A DNA stretch of 47,500 bases from Prorocentrum cordatum (GCA_963575745.1 CAUYUJ010000193.1:1-47500), one strand, 5' to 3'; shown: positions 18,268 to 28,125, counted from the first letter of the stretch. Program-made: numbers and translations. The notes: generated by a model from the letters alone, not told the origin.

Positions 18268-18464
18268 GGGGAACAAGAAGTGGCACAAACATAAAAACTC
18301 GGAGGTCCGCGCGGATTTCTCGGATCGGCGCTGGACCCCCTCCCTGGCGCGCGGAGCGCGGCAGGGGCGGCGCTGGAGGCGCCGCCGGGGGGGTTGGAGC
18401 GCGGATCCGAGAAGTCCGCGCGGACCTCCGAGTTTTTATGTTTATGCCACTTTTTGTTCTCCTA
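18268..18464. mobile_element. Foldback element F2 with 7-bp target duplication
   Basis: The two arms of about 62 bp are nearly complementary; both contain the core ACATAAAAACTCGGAGGTCC (as its complement on the right). The flanks carry ATCGTTG at 18261-18267 and 18465-18471. No open frame is inside. It lies within the inferred intron between exons A and B. Confidence 0.82.
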
Positions 18465-18676
18465 ATCGTTGAGCCGAAGCCCATCCCCATCCTCATGCAG
18501 ACCCCCCGCAGCCTTGCGCCCCAGTTGGGGACACACACACACACCTCGGAGCCCGAAGGGAACGGCCCACACCCCCATCTCGGGGGGGCAGTCGATGGGG
18601 GCTTAGGGATGGGAAGAGAGCCATGGGTGGATTTTCGCTGTTTGAGGCACCTCGTCCTCAGGACCCCATCCCGCAG

Positions 18677-18856
18677 GATCCCCCCCCTCTTTGACCTGCC
18701 GCGAGGAGAGGCGCGGCTCGGCCGAAGGAGCTGCGCCGGCGGGTGCTCCCGCAGCGGAAGCGCAGGGGTCGCCGTCCGCGCGCGGCCGCGGCGGCGGCGA
18801 AGCCGCCGCGGCGGGGCAGGTGAGTCCTCCTGCCGAGACGCAGTCGTACGACTCAG
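18677..18856 (+). CDS. Candidate exon B of TQ-x-Y repeat protein
   Basis: The frame encodes an Ala/Gly/Pro-rich segment ending QVSPPAETQSYDSG. PAETQSY is a variant of the ETQAY motif that fills the next exon. The acceptor CCCGCAG|GA is my choice because it matches the phase of exon A; GCGAG at 18705 is another possibility. The donor is GACTCAG|GTCAGC, phase 1. Joining to 19041 restores the codon (G+GG) and continues LVDTEVQADL. Phase fit plus motif continuity make this junction the best supported in the window. Confidence 0.55.
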
Positions 18857-19040
18857 GTCAGCGAGCGAAGAACGGTATAAGATAAACTTTTTCGCTGTCG
18901 GGGGCGCCTGTCCCTGGGCGGCTGGAAAGTTTATACCCCTACGGTGCCACCGTAAGGGCATAAACGTTCCAGCCGCCCAGGGACAAGCGCCCCCGACAGC
19001 GAAAAAGTTTATCTTATACCGTCCTTCCCCCGTTAATCAG
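18857..19040 (+). other. Inferred 184-nt GT-AG intron made of a palindrome (introner-like)
   Basis: The intron reads GTCAGCGAGC at the start and GTTAATCAG at the end. A 151-bp palindrome occupies 18872-19022. Both splice junctions read TCAG|G, so a short direct repeat brackets the insert. This fits introners: inverted-repeat elements whose target duplication supplies splice sites. Confidence 0.6.
18872..19022. repeat. Near-perfect 151-bp palindrome (foldback F3)
   Basis: Two 75-bp arms around a single unpaired base at 18947. The left arm starts ACGGTATAAGATAAAC and the right arm ends with its complement GTTTATCTTATACCGT. I count only a few mismatches. The transcript would fold into one long hairpin. 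Confidence 0.93.
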
Positions 19041-22000
19041 GGCTCGTCGACACAGAGGTCCAGGCTGACCTTTGCTGTGCTGGCAGGGGGGCAGCGTCGC
19101 CACGAGCGCATGGTGTGGTCGAGACGCGGGCGCACCACATGGATCTTGGTGTGGAGGCCCAGGCCAGCAGCGGTGTCGCTGACGGGGAGGTTGCATCTGC
19201 TCTGCCTGGCACTCCTGAAACGGCACAGAGCTGCAAGATGGGACCCAGCTTGCAGGCCGAGGTGAGCCATGGCGGTGCTCAACGAGCAGCAGCTCTGGCC
19301 CCTGCAGGTGCTCCTGCAGAGACGCGGGAACACGGGCTCGGAGAGGGGGCCCAGGCCAGCCGTGCTCCTGACGGTCCCACAGCTGCACTGGCACTGCTGG
19401 GCGCTCCTGGAGGGGCACGGGTGTACGGGTTCGACGAGGAGGCGCAGGCCAGGCGTGGTCTCGATGGCGCCCCGGCTGCATCGGCACCGCTGGGCGCTCC
19501 CGCAGAGGCACGGGCGTGCCACCTCGGCACCGACGCAGAGGCCCTGACTGGCTCTGACCTTGCCGATGGAGCAGCAGCAGCGGCCACGGCGGACGCCTCT
19601 GCGCAGCAGCAGGCGCGCGACGCGAACCTCCGCGCAGAGGCCAGGGCCTGCCGCGGCCGCGCTGGTGCTGCTGCCGCACCGGCACCGGCCGCCGCCCCCC
19701 TGCCGGCGGAGGCCTGCGAGGCCGGGCTCGGCGCGGAGGCCCAGAGGCGCAGTGGCTGCGCTGCTCCAGCTGGTTCGTCTGCAGAGGCGCTGCCAGCCGC
19801 GCTGATGCTGGCGGCTGCTCCCGCAGAGACGCAGGCGTATGGCAGCAGCGAGGAGGCCCCGGCAGGCCACGGTTACGACGATGAGGCAGACCTGTCTGCT
19901 CGGACCGGCGTTCCCGCCGAGACGCAGGCGTATGGGCTAGAGTTCGGTCTGGCGGCTCAGGCTGACGGACAAGCTGCATCGGGCCCAGCGGGCGTCTCTG
20001 CACAGATGCAGGCGTGCGAGGTCGGGCCTGGGTTGGAGGCTGAGGCAAGCCAAGACATCACTCGCACAGCAGCTGCTTCGGACCTCCAGGTCGCCCCTGC
20101 AGAGACGCAAGCGTATGAACTGGCGCTGGATGCAGAGGCCCAGTTTAGCCCTCGCCTCGTCGATGGAGCAGCCGCGGCGGCCACGGCAGACGCCTCTGCG
20201 CAGCAGCAGGCGCGCGACGCGGAGCTCGCTGCGGAGGCCCAGAGGCGCAGTGGCTGCGCTGACGAGGCAGCTGCACCGCCTCCAGCTGGTTCGTCTGCAG
20301 AGCGCTGCTGCCAGCCGCGCTGATGCTGGCGGCTGCTCCCGCCAGAGACGCAGGCGTATGGGCAGCAAGCGAGGAGGCCCAGGCAGGCCACGGCCACGAC
20401 GATGAGTCAGATCTGTCTGCTCTGACCGGCGTTCCCGCCGGCCAAGACGTCAGGCGTATGGGCTAGAGTTCGTTCTGGCGGCTGAGATGAGACAAGCTGC
20501 ATCGGCCCAGCGGGCGTCCTCCTGCACAGATGCAGCGTTGCGAGGAGCCTGGGTTGAGGCTGAGGCAAGCTATGTATCACTCGCACAGCAGGCTGCTTCG
20601 GACCTCCAGGTCGCCCCTGCGAGACTCAAGCGTATGAACAGTCGCTGGATGCAGAGGCACCGGTTTGCCCACGCCTCGTCGATGGAGCAGACCGCGGCTT
20701 CCACGGCAACGCCAGCCTCTTCGCATAAAGCAGCGCGCGACGCGAGCTCGCTGTGGAGGCCCAGAGGCGCAGTGGCTGCGCTGACGAGGCAGCTGCACCG
20801 CCTCCAGCTGGTTCGTCTGCAGAGGCGCTGCCAGCCGCGCTGATGCTGGCGGCTGCTCCCGCAGAGACGCAGGCGTATGGCAGCAGCGAGGAGGCCCAGG
20901 CAGGCCACGGTTACGACGATGAGGTAGACCTGTCTGCTCGGACCGGCGTTCCCGCCGAGACGCAGGCGTATGGGCTAGAGTTCGGTCTGGCGGCTGAGGA
21001 TGATGGACAAGCTGCATCGGGCCCAGCGGGCGTCTCTGCACAGATGCAGGCGTGCGAGGTCGGGCCTGGGTTGGAGGCTGAGGCAAGCCAAGACATCACT
21101 CGCACAGCAGCTGCTTCGGACCTCCAGGTCGCCCCTGCAGAGACGCAAGCGTACGAACTGGCGCTGGATGCAGAGGCCCAGGTTAGCCTTCGCCTCGTCG
21201 CTGGAGCAGCCGCGGCGGCCACGGCAGACGCCTCTGCGCAGCAGCAGGCGCGCGACGCGGAGCTCGCTGCGGAGGCCCAGAGGCGCAGTGGCTGTGCTGA
21301 CGAGGCAGCTGCACCGCCTCCAGCTGGTTCGTCTGCAGAGGCGCTGCCAGCCGCGCTGATGCTGGCGGCTGCTCCCGCAGAGACGCAGGCGTATGGCAGC
21401 AGCGAGGAGGCCCAGGCAGGCCACGGTTACGACGATGAGGCAGACCTGTCTGCTCGGACCGGCGTTCCCGCCGAGACGCAGGCGTATGGGCTAGGGTTCG
21501 GTCTGGCGGCTGAGGATGACGGACAAGCTGCATCGGGCCCAGCGGGCGTCTCTGCACAGATGCAGGCGTGCGAGGTCGGGCCTGGGTTGGAGGCTGAGGC
21601 AAGCCAAGACATCACTCGCACAGCAGCTGCTGCGGACCTCCAGGTCGCCCCTGCAGAGACGCAAGCGTATGAACTGGCGCTGGATGCAGAGGCCCAGGTT
21701 AGCCCTCGCCTCGTCGACGGAGCAGCCGCGGCGGCCACGGCAGACGCCTCTGCGCAGCAGCAGGCGCGCGACGCGGAGCTCGCTGCGGAGGCCCAGAGGC
21801 GCAGTGGCTGTGCTGACGAGGCAGCTGCACCGCCTCCAGCTGGTTCGTCTGCAGAGGCGCTGCCAGCCGCGCTGATGCTGGCGGCTGCTCCCGCAGAGAC
21901 GCAGGCGTATGGCAGCAGCGAGGAGGCCCAGGCAGGCCACGGCCACGACGATGAGGCAGACCTGTCTGCTCGGACTGGCGTTCCCGCCGAGACGCAGGCG

Positions 22001-22556
22001 TATGGGCTAGAGTTCGGTCTGGCGGCTCAGGCTGACGGACAAGCTGCATCGGGCCCAGCGGGCGTCTCTGCACAGATGCAGGCGTGCGAGGTGAGGCCTG
22101 GGTTGGAGGCTGAGGCAAGCTATGGTATCACTCGCACAGCAGCTGCTTCGGACCTTCAGGTCGCCCCTGCAGAGACGCAAGCGTACGAACTGGCGCTGGA
22201 TGCAGAGGCCCAGTTTAGCCCTTGCCTCGTCGATGGAGCAGCCGCGGCGGCCACGGCAGACGCCTCTGCGCAGCAGCAGGCGCGCGACGCGGAGCTCGCT
22301 GCGGAGGCCCAGAGGCGCAGTGGCTGTGCTGACGAGGCAGCTGCACCGCCTCCAGCTGGTTCGTCTGCAGAGGCGCTGCCAGCCGCGCTGATGCTGGCGG
22401 CTCCTCCCGCAGAGACGCAGGCGTATGGCAGCAGCGAGGAGGCCCAGGCAGGCCACGGTTACGACGATGAGGCAGACCTGTCTGCTCGGACCGGCGTTCC
22501 CGCCGAGACGCAGGCGTATGGGCTAGAGTTCGGTCTGGCGTCAACAGACGACTCAG
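19041..22556 (+). CDS. Candidate exon C, Ala-rich tandem-repeat protein with ETQAY motifs
   Basis: A long coding block of about 1,170 codons on the + strand starts LVDTEVQADLCC after the palindromic intron. Early units are shorter (about 31-43 residues, e.g. GAPAETREHGLGEGAQAS). From 19811 a 172-residue (516-bp) unit recurs. Each unit has three ETQAY motifs followed by Gly/Glu and acidic residues, plus a degenerate MQACE version. The unit also holds the segment ADASAQQQARDAELAAEAQ. Copies: 19811, 20329, 20849, 21365, 21881 and a partial one at 22397. Copy 2 (about 20290-20800) has many single-base indels and is unreadable in one frame, but the frame is regained after it. The exon appears to end ACGACTCAG|GATGAA, phase 1, a GA donor. 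No known domain was recognised. TQ-x-aromatic clusters can be kinase-target or FHA-docking motifs in other proteins; applying that here is speculation. Confidence 0.7.
19811..22556 (+). repeat. 516-bp (172-codon) coding tandem repeat, about 5.3 copies
   Basis: Unit starts, set at GGCGGCTGCTCCCGCAGAGA, are about 19811, 20329, 20849, 21365, 21881 and 22397. Copies 3-5 are exactly 516 bp apart and nearly identical. That points to recent homogenisation or recent amplification. Confidence 0.93.
20290..20800 (+). other. Indel-riddled repeat copy
   Basis: Relative to its sister copies this one carries many one-base insertions and losses: GAGCGCTGCTGCCAG for GAGGCGCTGCCAG, CCGCCAGAGAC for CCGCAGAGAC, GCGGGCGTCCTCCTGCAC for GCGGGCGTCTCTGCAC. 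They are spread evenly over about 500 bp. The copies on both sides are clean. Confidence 0.85.
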
Positions 22557-23256
22557 GATGAAAAACTGGTCCCGGGGAAGGGGAATGGGTCGAATCCTCC
22601 GGAGGTCCATGCTGTGACAGAATCATGGCGTCGCGGGTCTGGGTTGTCCTTGTCCTGATCTCCTGATCTCCCCCAGTCTCCGACGCTCGGCGGTACGTCG
22701 TCCGGCCTTGTCGGCTCGACGTGGTCGGCGTAGATGGGAGAGGTTTTGGGAAAGATGGTAGGAGGAGGAGGAGGAGGAGGATTAGGGAGGAGGATGAGGA
22801 GAGGAAGGAGGAGGCAGAGGAGGAGGAGGTAGAGAGGAGTAGGAGGGAGGAGGAGTAGGAGGAGGGATGAGGAGGAAAGGAGGAGGAGGATGAGGAGGAT
22901 GAGGAGGAGGGCATCGAGTTTGAGGATCTGAGGTTTTGGGACGATCGGAACGAGCAGGGCCATCGCACGGTCCGGCGGCTCGGCTGCGGACAGCTCCTTC
23001 TCCTCCTCCTCCTCCTCCTCCTCCTTCGCTAGCACCACCTCCTCCTTTTCTGAGCTCCTGCCTCCTCTTCCCTCCTCCTCATACCTGCTTCTTGCTCCTC
23101 CTCCCTCCTCATCTTCCTCCCTCCCCCTCCTCCTCCCTCCTCCACCTCCTCCTCCTCCTCCGCCTCCCCCCCCTCCTCCTCAGCCGTCCTTCCTGGGGGC
23201 GCCTTGGACCAGGGGCACTTCTAGCAACACCCGACTCGCTGTCCCTCCCTCGTCAG
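22557..23256 (+). other. Inferred 700-nt GA-AG intron with GGA and CTC arms
   Basis: It starts GATGAAAAAC and ends CCCTCGTCAG. A GGA array (about 22757-22915) is followed 80 bp later by a CTC array (about 22998-23185). The two are complementary and could pair in the pre-mRNA. Splicing across joins ...DDSG in frame to GAARAAG. Confidence 0.45.
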
Positions 23257-23372
23257 GGGGGCGCAGCGCGGGCAGCGGGCGCGCCTCGCCTGGAGGAGCG
23301 GAGGCGGGCCGAGGCGGCCGCGAGGGCGTCCATCGCCACGCAGGCCTACGGCTCCGAGAGCGAGTCCGAGGC
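23257..23372 (+). CDS. Candidate exon D with TQAYG motif
   Basis: After CCCTCGTCAG the frame in phase 1 encodes GAARAAGAPRLEERRRAEAA, then IATQAYGSESESEAEA. The TQAYG motif followed by Ser/Glu ties this block to exon C. Its 3' boundary is unclear; GC-type donors after GCCGAG are possible. The repeat R3 starts just downstream. Confidence 0.45.
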
Positions 23373-23384
23373 CGAGGCTCATCG

Positions 23385-23432
23385 GCGTCACCCCACCATG
23401 CTAGTACTGTGTGTGTGCGCCCGCGCGCGCGC

Positions 23433-23490
<58 letters not shown>

Positions 23491-23935
23491 CTGTGTGTGT
23501 GTGTGTGACTGTGTGTGTGACTGTGTGTGTGACTGTGTGTGTGAGTGTGTCGCCCATCGAGGGGCGACGCGCTCGCCGAGAAATCTTAGTTATAGCATGG
23601 CGGGCGCTTCCTGGCCATACCGCTCGGGAAACGATACGATACGATACGATACAATCTGCTTGTACACCTTGGGCGATGCTTAAGAAAACCCAAGTTTTCG
23701 GCCAGAGTCTCGATTATTCTTAACTTTTCAATGTAAATCCCAAGATTTTGATAGAAGTTCTGGGTTTTATTCAAGTTCTGAGACTATGAATTTCTTAACC
23801 CATGATTTCTTAAGCATTTCGCAGGGTGTACTGCATGTTCGGGTCGGACGCATTCCTCCAAACACACATCGTGATAGTGTGTCCTTGTGCGTCCCCGCTC
23901 CGGTCGGCGGTGACATCCGAACCCTGCCCTCGCCG
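23385..23935 (+). repeat. Dispersed repeat R3, copy 1, with (GT)n and inserted MITE
   Basis: Blocks CTAGTACTGTGTGTG, GGGCGACGCGC, TGGCGGGCGCTT and GTTCGGGTCGGACGC match 36918-37130. The copy contains a long GT array (23406-23550) and a GATAC short repeat. MITE family 3 is inserted at 23665-23821. Confidence 0.78.
23665..23821 (+). mobile_element. MITE family 3, copy 2, inserted in R3
   Basis: This 157-bp element is very similar to 17581-17738. Its inverted ends share ATGCTTAAGAAA. The flanks CTGCTTGTA and CAGGGTGTA agree at 6 of 9 positions. The R3 copy at 37020-37045 lacks the element and reads GAGGGGTATACTACATGC across the site. Confidence 0.8.
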
Positions 23936-24087
23936 ACCAGCGGTCCAGGCGACCCGATGGTCCGCGGGGGCTGGGCTCGGAGTGCGTCGGCCCCGTCGCG
24001 AGATGCGAACCCCACCCCCGCCTCCCAATCCCTTCAGGAGGGTCGATGTTTGGCGAGGGGCACGGCTCGGATGTCGCCACCTGTCAG

Positions 24088-24255
24088 GGGGGCGCAGCGC
24101 GCGCAGCGGGCGCGCTCCGCCGGCAGGAGTGGGGGCGGGCCCGCGGCGGCGGCGGTGGCCATGGGGCGGCTGACTCGCCGCCCGCGGGCGCGGCCACGGA
24201 GGAGTGGCCGCGCGCTCGGGCTCCAGATCGTGCGGCCCCCCGCGTGCTCGCGGCG
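24088..24255 (+). CDS. Candidate exon E, start duplicated from exon D
   Basis: The acceptor CCACCTGTCAG and the first bases GGGGGCGCAGCGCG are almost identical to the start of exon D. The product begins GAARAAGALRRQEWGRARGG. It continues with DSPPAGAATEEWPRARAPDR, then meets a CTC microsatellite. Phase 1 entry is the same as exon D. The end is not resolved. D and E may be duplicated exons or alternatives. Confidence 0.4.
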
Positions 24256-24264
24256 TGCGGTGGT

Positions 24265-24715
24265 GGCAGCGTGCGGATCGTCCTCCTCCTGCTGAGCTGC
24301 CTCTCTCGTCGTCGCCGTCGTCGTCCTCCTCCCTCCTCCCGCCTCCCACTCCTCCTCCTCCTCCTCCTCCTCTTCCTCCTCCTCCTCCTCCTCCCCTCCT
24401 CCTCCCTTCCTCAACCCCTCTCCTCCCTCTCCTCCCTCTCTTCTCTCTCCTCCGTCTACTCCCTCTTCTCCTCCTCTCTCCTCTCTCCCCCCTCCTCCAC
24501 CTCCCTCCTCCCTCCTCCCTCATCCTACGCCCTCCCACCTCCACCCCACCTCCTCCTCCTCCCTCCCTCCGTTAATCCTAATTCCCGTCCCCTCCCCCCC
24601 TCCTCCTCCTCCAACTCTCCTCCTCCTCCTCCTCCACCTCCTCTTCTCCTCCTCGCCCCCCTCCTCCTCCTCCTTCCTCCCTCCTGCTTCCTGGCCCCCT
24701 TCCCTTTCCTGCCTT
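24265..24715. repeat. CTC/CCT-rich pyrimidine tract
   Basis: About 450 bp of imperfect CTC, CCCTCC and TCTCC repeats, almost free of purines. Confidence 0.92.
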
Positions 24716-24839
24716 CTGGCCTGTCAGGGGTATTTTTTTTGGGGGGGGGCGGGGGATCGGCTCGGGGGGGAGCGTATCGACCCCCACAATCGCCCACTGA
24801 TCGCCGATCGGGGCCCGGAGCGCCCGCACCTCCCGGCAG

Positions 24840-24945
24840 CGGGCGCTCTCGCTGTGGGGGGCCCCTCGCCCAGCTGTCGGCGATGTGCAGCCGACTGTCA
24901 GGCCCGAGGTCTCCCCCTCTGAGCCGGCCCCTGCCCACTCCGAAG
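24840..24945 (+). CDS. Weak candidate exon F
   Basis: Between CTCCCGGCAG and GAAG|GTCTCT a short frame encodes RALSLWGAPRPAVGDVQPTV, then RPEVSPSEPAPAHSE. Its composition is like the other exons and both splice sites are acceptable. There is nothing else to support it. Confidence 0.22.
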
Positions 24946-25734
24946 GTCTCTCCATAAGCGTGGGGGGGGTGGATCGCGTGGGGGGGTGGGGAAACCGCGG
25001 TCCTTCGGGGGGCGTGGGGGGGTTGGGGAGCGAGAGGGGGCGGGTTTGGGGCGCGTGGGGGGGCGGGCAGGGGGCGTCGGACAGGTTGGCACGGGTGTGT
25101 GTGTGTGCTTCTTGAAGGATCTGGAGCAACGTCCCCCCCGTGTCTCCTTCGTGGGCGTCAGTGGGCGACGCGCAAAAGGGGTCGTCTCCGCCGACGTTGC
25201 CGCGTCAGCCGCCCGCGCAAGGCCGCGCGTGCGCGCCCTCGTCTCCACTGTAGCGTGCCGCGCCGGCGGCCCGCGTAAGCCACCGCGTAAGGTCGCTACG
25301 TCCAGTCGCGTAAGGCCAGTCTTTGGTAGTCGCTCACTGGGTGCGTGCGCGCCCCGCCCTCGCGAGCCGCGTCGGGCTGTCGTCGGGCGGCGCCAGCCGA
25401 GCCGCGCGGGTGGCTGCGCGTTTGTCGATGCCCGCCGCCCCGATCGAGCACGCAGGCGGCAGGCAGGGGCCAGCAGTGGCTGGGGGGGGGGTCAATGATG
25501 CAGTACTTCGGTTTGGATCCGTGAGTGGATCAGTCCAAGATGTTAATGTTGAGGCTGTGATGCCTCGTTTGATTTTTGAGCCGGCTACGATGCCCGGTGT
25601 GTGGCCTGGGGCCGGGGCTGTGGCCCGCCAGTCTTGGGGGAGGTCAGGTAGGGCTCCGCGGAGGCCACGGTCAGACGATCCGAGGAGACGAGTTGGGGTT
25701 CCTTCTATAGAGCTCCTAGAGAGATCGCGCCGCA
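24946..25734. other. G-rich then GC-rich stretch without confident gene
   Basis: 24960-25085 is strongly G-rich on the + strand (repeated GGGGGG). 25270-25320 has three CGCGTAAG words. A long open frame from about 25323 to 26345 crosses repeat R5 and has no features; I do not call it. Confidence 0.5.
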
Positions 25735-25880
25735 TGGACGATGCATCGGCGATATGGCTAGAGGTGGAGCCCGGTTTTCTCCACGCTGATGGCACTCGCC
25801 GACGTCGCAGGTGCATCGCCGACCCACCGGCGATGTATCGCCGATGCGGCGCGATCCTCCGACCACATCTACTCGGACCT
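25735..25880 (+). repeat. Dispersed repeat R5, copy 2
   Basis: It contains GATGCATCGGCGATATGGC and ends GATGCGGCGCGATCCTCC, as in copy 1 at 5210. The middle shares GGAGCCC and TTCTCC with the inverse copy near 39050. Confidence 0.7.
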
Positions 25881-26821
25881 CATCTTGGAGATCATCGCTG
25901 TCTGGGCTCTTTACGTGACAGCTGCTACTCTGCTCGCCGCCGCATTTCAGGTCGTCTGCGGCATTTCTCGCCGTTTCGAACTCGATCCAACAACCGTGGC
26001 GTTTTTATATGGAGAGGCCGTCTCCCCAGACCGCATCTGGCGGGATACATTCGGCATCCTACGATTCTGAAGGCAACCATTCTGTTCGGCAGAGCCTTCG
26101 ACCTGGCCAGATCGCACCTGTGCGTTGCTCAGGCCACACTGGGGCCTCTTTCGTCGACAAGGGTCTGTGCTGCGCCCACAGTCACCGACCCACTGTGCGC
26201 TAGCCGTCGCGTAAGAGACGTCTGGCAGATAGTGCCCCGTAGTTCAGGCTCTGCGTCATCATACGGTATTTCGCCGGTGCAGCTTTGGTGCGCTGAGGGC
26301 CGCTTCCGGGCGCGCTTTTGCCTGGATTGTGCGAATACCCTTTAGTAAACGCTGGCCAGCACCCCCAGTTTCGCATGTTGTTGCAACGCAGATTCAGTTC
26401 CTCGCTTAGTGACCCCGCGTGGCGAACTTCACCGAAATGCTGTGAGGATTATTCTTCTGTGCATTGAACATACGTATTTGCGCCGTTCTCAGTGTAAGTC
26501 GCGTGAAACTGTTTCTATTATCACTCGACAATGCATATGGGGTTCGTGGACAGCGCCAGCAACTATGCTTTGGTTCTCAGGTCCCAGCATGACATACCAA
26601 AGCCATACAACGGTCTGGAGTCTGGAGCGACATCTGACCTTCCCAAAGGTCAGCCAGTGAGCCCATAGCGGCTTCCTCCTTGGCTTCTCCTTGACGCAAT
26701 CCATTTCTGAATATCTATCGCCCCATACAGCCAAGACTCTGCGATAAGGACCGTTTTTCATCGGTGATCAAGGAATCCCTGACCATCATAACAGAAAGAG
26801 CGTGCTCTGCCGCTGCTGGCA
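25881..26821. other. Stretch without recognised feature
   Basis: Lower GC than its neighbours. I see no repeat arrays, foldback or convincing exon here. Confidence 0.4.
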
Positions 26822-28075
26822 GACAACTGGGGGGGTCACTGGGGGTTTCCAACCCGTCCCCCTCCCCTCTCGAAAACCGAGGGGGGTCACTGGGGGTTCC
26901 AACCCCCCCCCAGCCCATCATGAAAGGGGGGGGGGGGTCACTACCGGTTCGAACCCCCCCCCCTCCTCGCCGCCGGCAAACGAGTCATTCTCCTCCCATA
27001 CTCCGGATGGGGGATTGGTGGGGACAGTGGTTGGGACGGTGGTGGGGATGGTGGTGGGGAGTGGGGACAGTGGGACAGTGGCGGGGACAGTGGGAAGAGT
27101 GGGACCGTAGTGGGGACTGGTGGGGACAGCGCGACAGTAGTGGCGGCACTGGTGGGGACAGTGGGGACAGTGGTGGGAAGAGTGTGGACAGTGGGACACT
27201 GGTGGCGACAGTGGGGACTGGGGACAGTGGGACAGTGGTGGGGACGGTGGTGGTGGGGACAGTGGTGAGGGGACTGGGACAGTGCTGGTGGGGACAGTGG
27301 TGGGACAATGGGACAGTGGTACATTTGGGAGAGTGGTGGGGACAGTGGGGACAGTGGGGACTGGGACAGTGGTGGGGACTGGGGACAGTGGGACAGCACT
27401 GGGACAGTGGTGGGGACAGTGGTGGGAACAGTGGGGACAGTGGGACAGTGGTGGGGACAGTGGTGGGGACAGTGGGGACAGTGGGACAGAGATGGGAACA
27501 GTGGTGACTGTGGGGAGAGTGGGACCGTGGTGGGGACAGAGGTGGGGACAGTGGGATAGTGCGACAGTGGTGGGGGCACTGGTGGGGACAGTGGTGACAG
27601 TGGTGGGAACAGTGGGGACAGTGGGACAGTGGTGGGTACTGTGGGGACAGTGGGACTGTGGTGGGGACGGTGGTGGTGGGGACACTGGTGAGGGTACAGT
27701 GGAACAGTGGTGGGGACGGTGGTGGTGTGGACAGTGGTGATGGGGACAGTGGGACAGTAGTGGGGAGAGCGGTGGGAACAGTGGGGGCAGTGTGACAGTG
27801 GTGGGGTCAGTGAGGATAGTGGGACAGTGGTCGGGACGGTGGTGGTGGGGACAGTGGTGAGGGCGGTGGTGAGGACGGTGGTGGGGACCCGGGAGTCGTT
27901 TGTCGGCGGCGACGGGGGGGGTTCGAGTCGGTAGTGACCCCCTCGGTTTTCCGCAGGAGGGGGGGGGTTCGAATCGATAGTGACCCCTCTTGGTTTTCGG
28001 AGGGAGGGGGGGGTTTGGGGGGGGGGCTGCCGGGGGAGGGGGCGGGGACTGGTTCGAGCAGGGGGGGGGTTCGGG
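26822..28075. repeat. Large inverted repeat enclosing a GGGGACAGTGG minisatellite
   Basis: The left arm (26822-26990) has units such as GGGGGGTCACTACCGGTTCG and CGCCGCCGGCAAACGAGTC. The right arm (27893-28075) carries their complements, including GACTC/GAGTCGTTTGTCGGCGGCG and GTAGTGACCCCC. Between them lie about 880 bp of GTGGGGACAGTGGGACA-type repeats. Each arm holds at least two ~60-bp sub-units. Confidence 0.85.
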
Positions 28076-28122
28076 GGGAGGAAGAAGGGGGGAATTTTCA
28101 ACAGCAAAGCGGCGGTGGATCA

Positions 28123-28125
<3 letters not shown>

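Noticed and set aside
25323-26345. Long open frame of about 340 codons on the + strand
   Set aside because: It crosses repeat R5, changes composition several times and shows no domain, repeat or motif shared with the credible exons. In GC-rich DNA such frames arise by chance.
26822-28075. CRISPR array
   Set aside because: The repeats are direct GTGGGGACAGTGG units without uniform unique spacers, and the host is eukaryotic.
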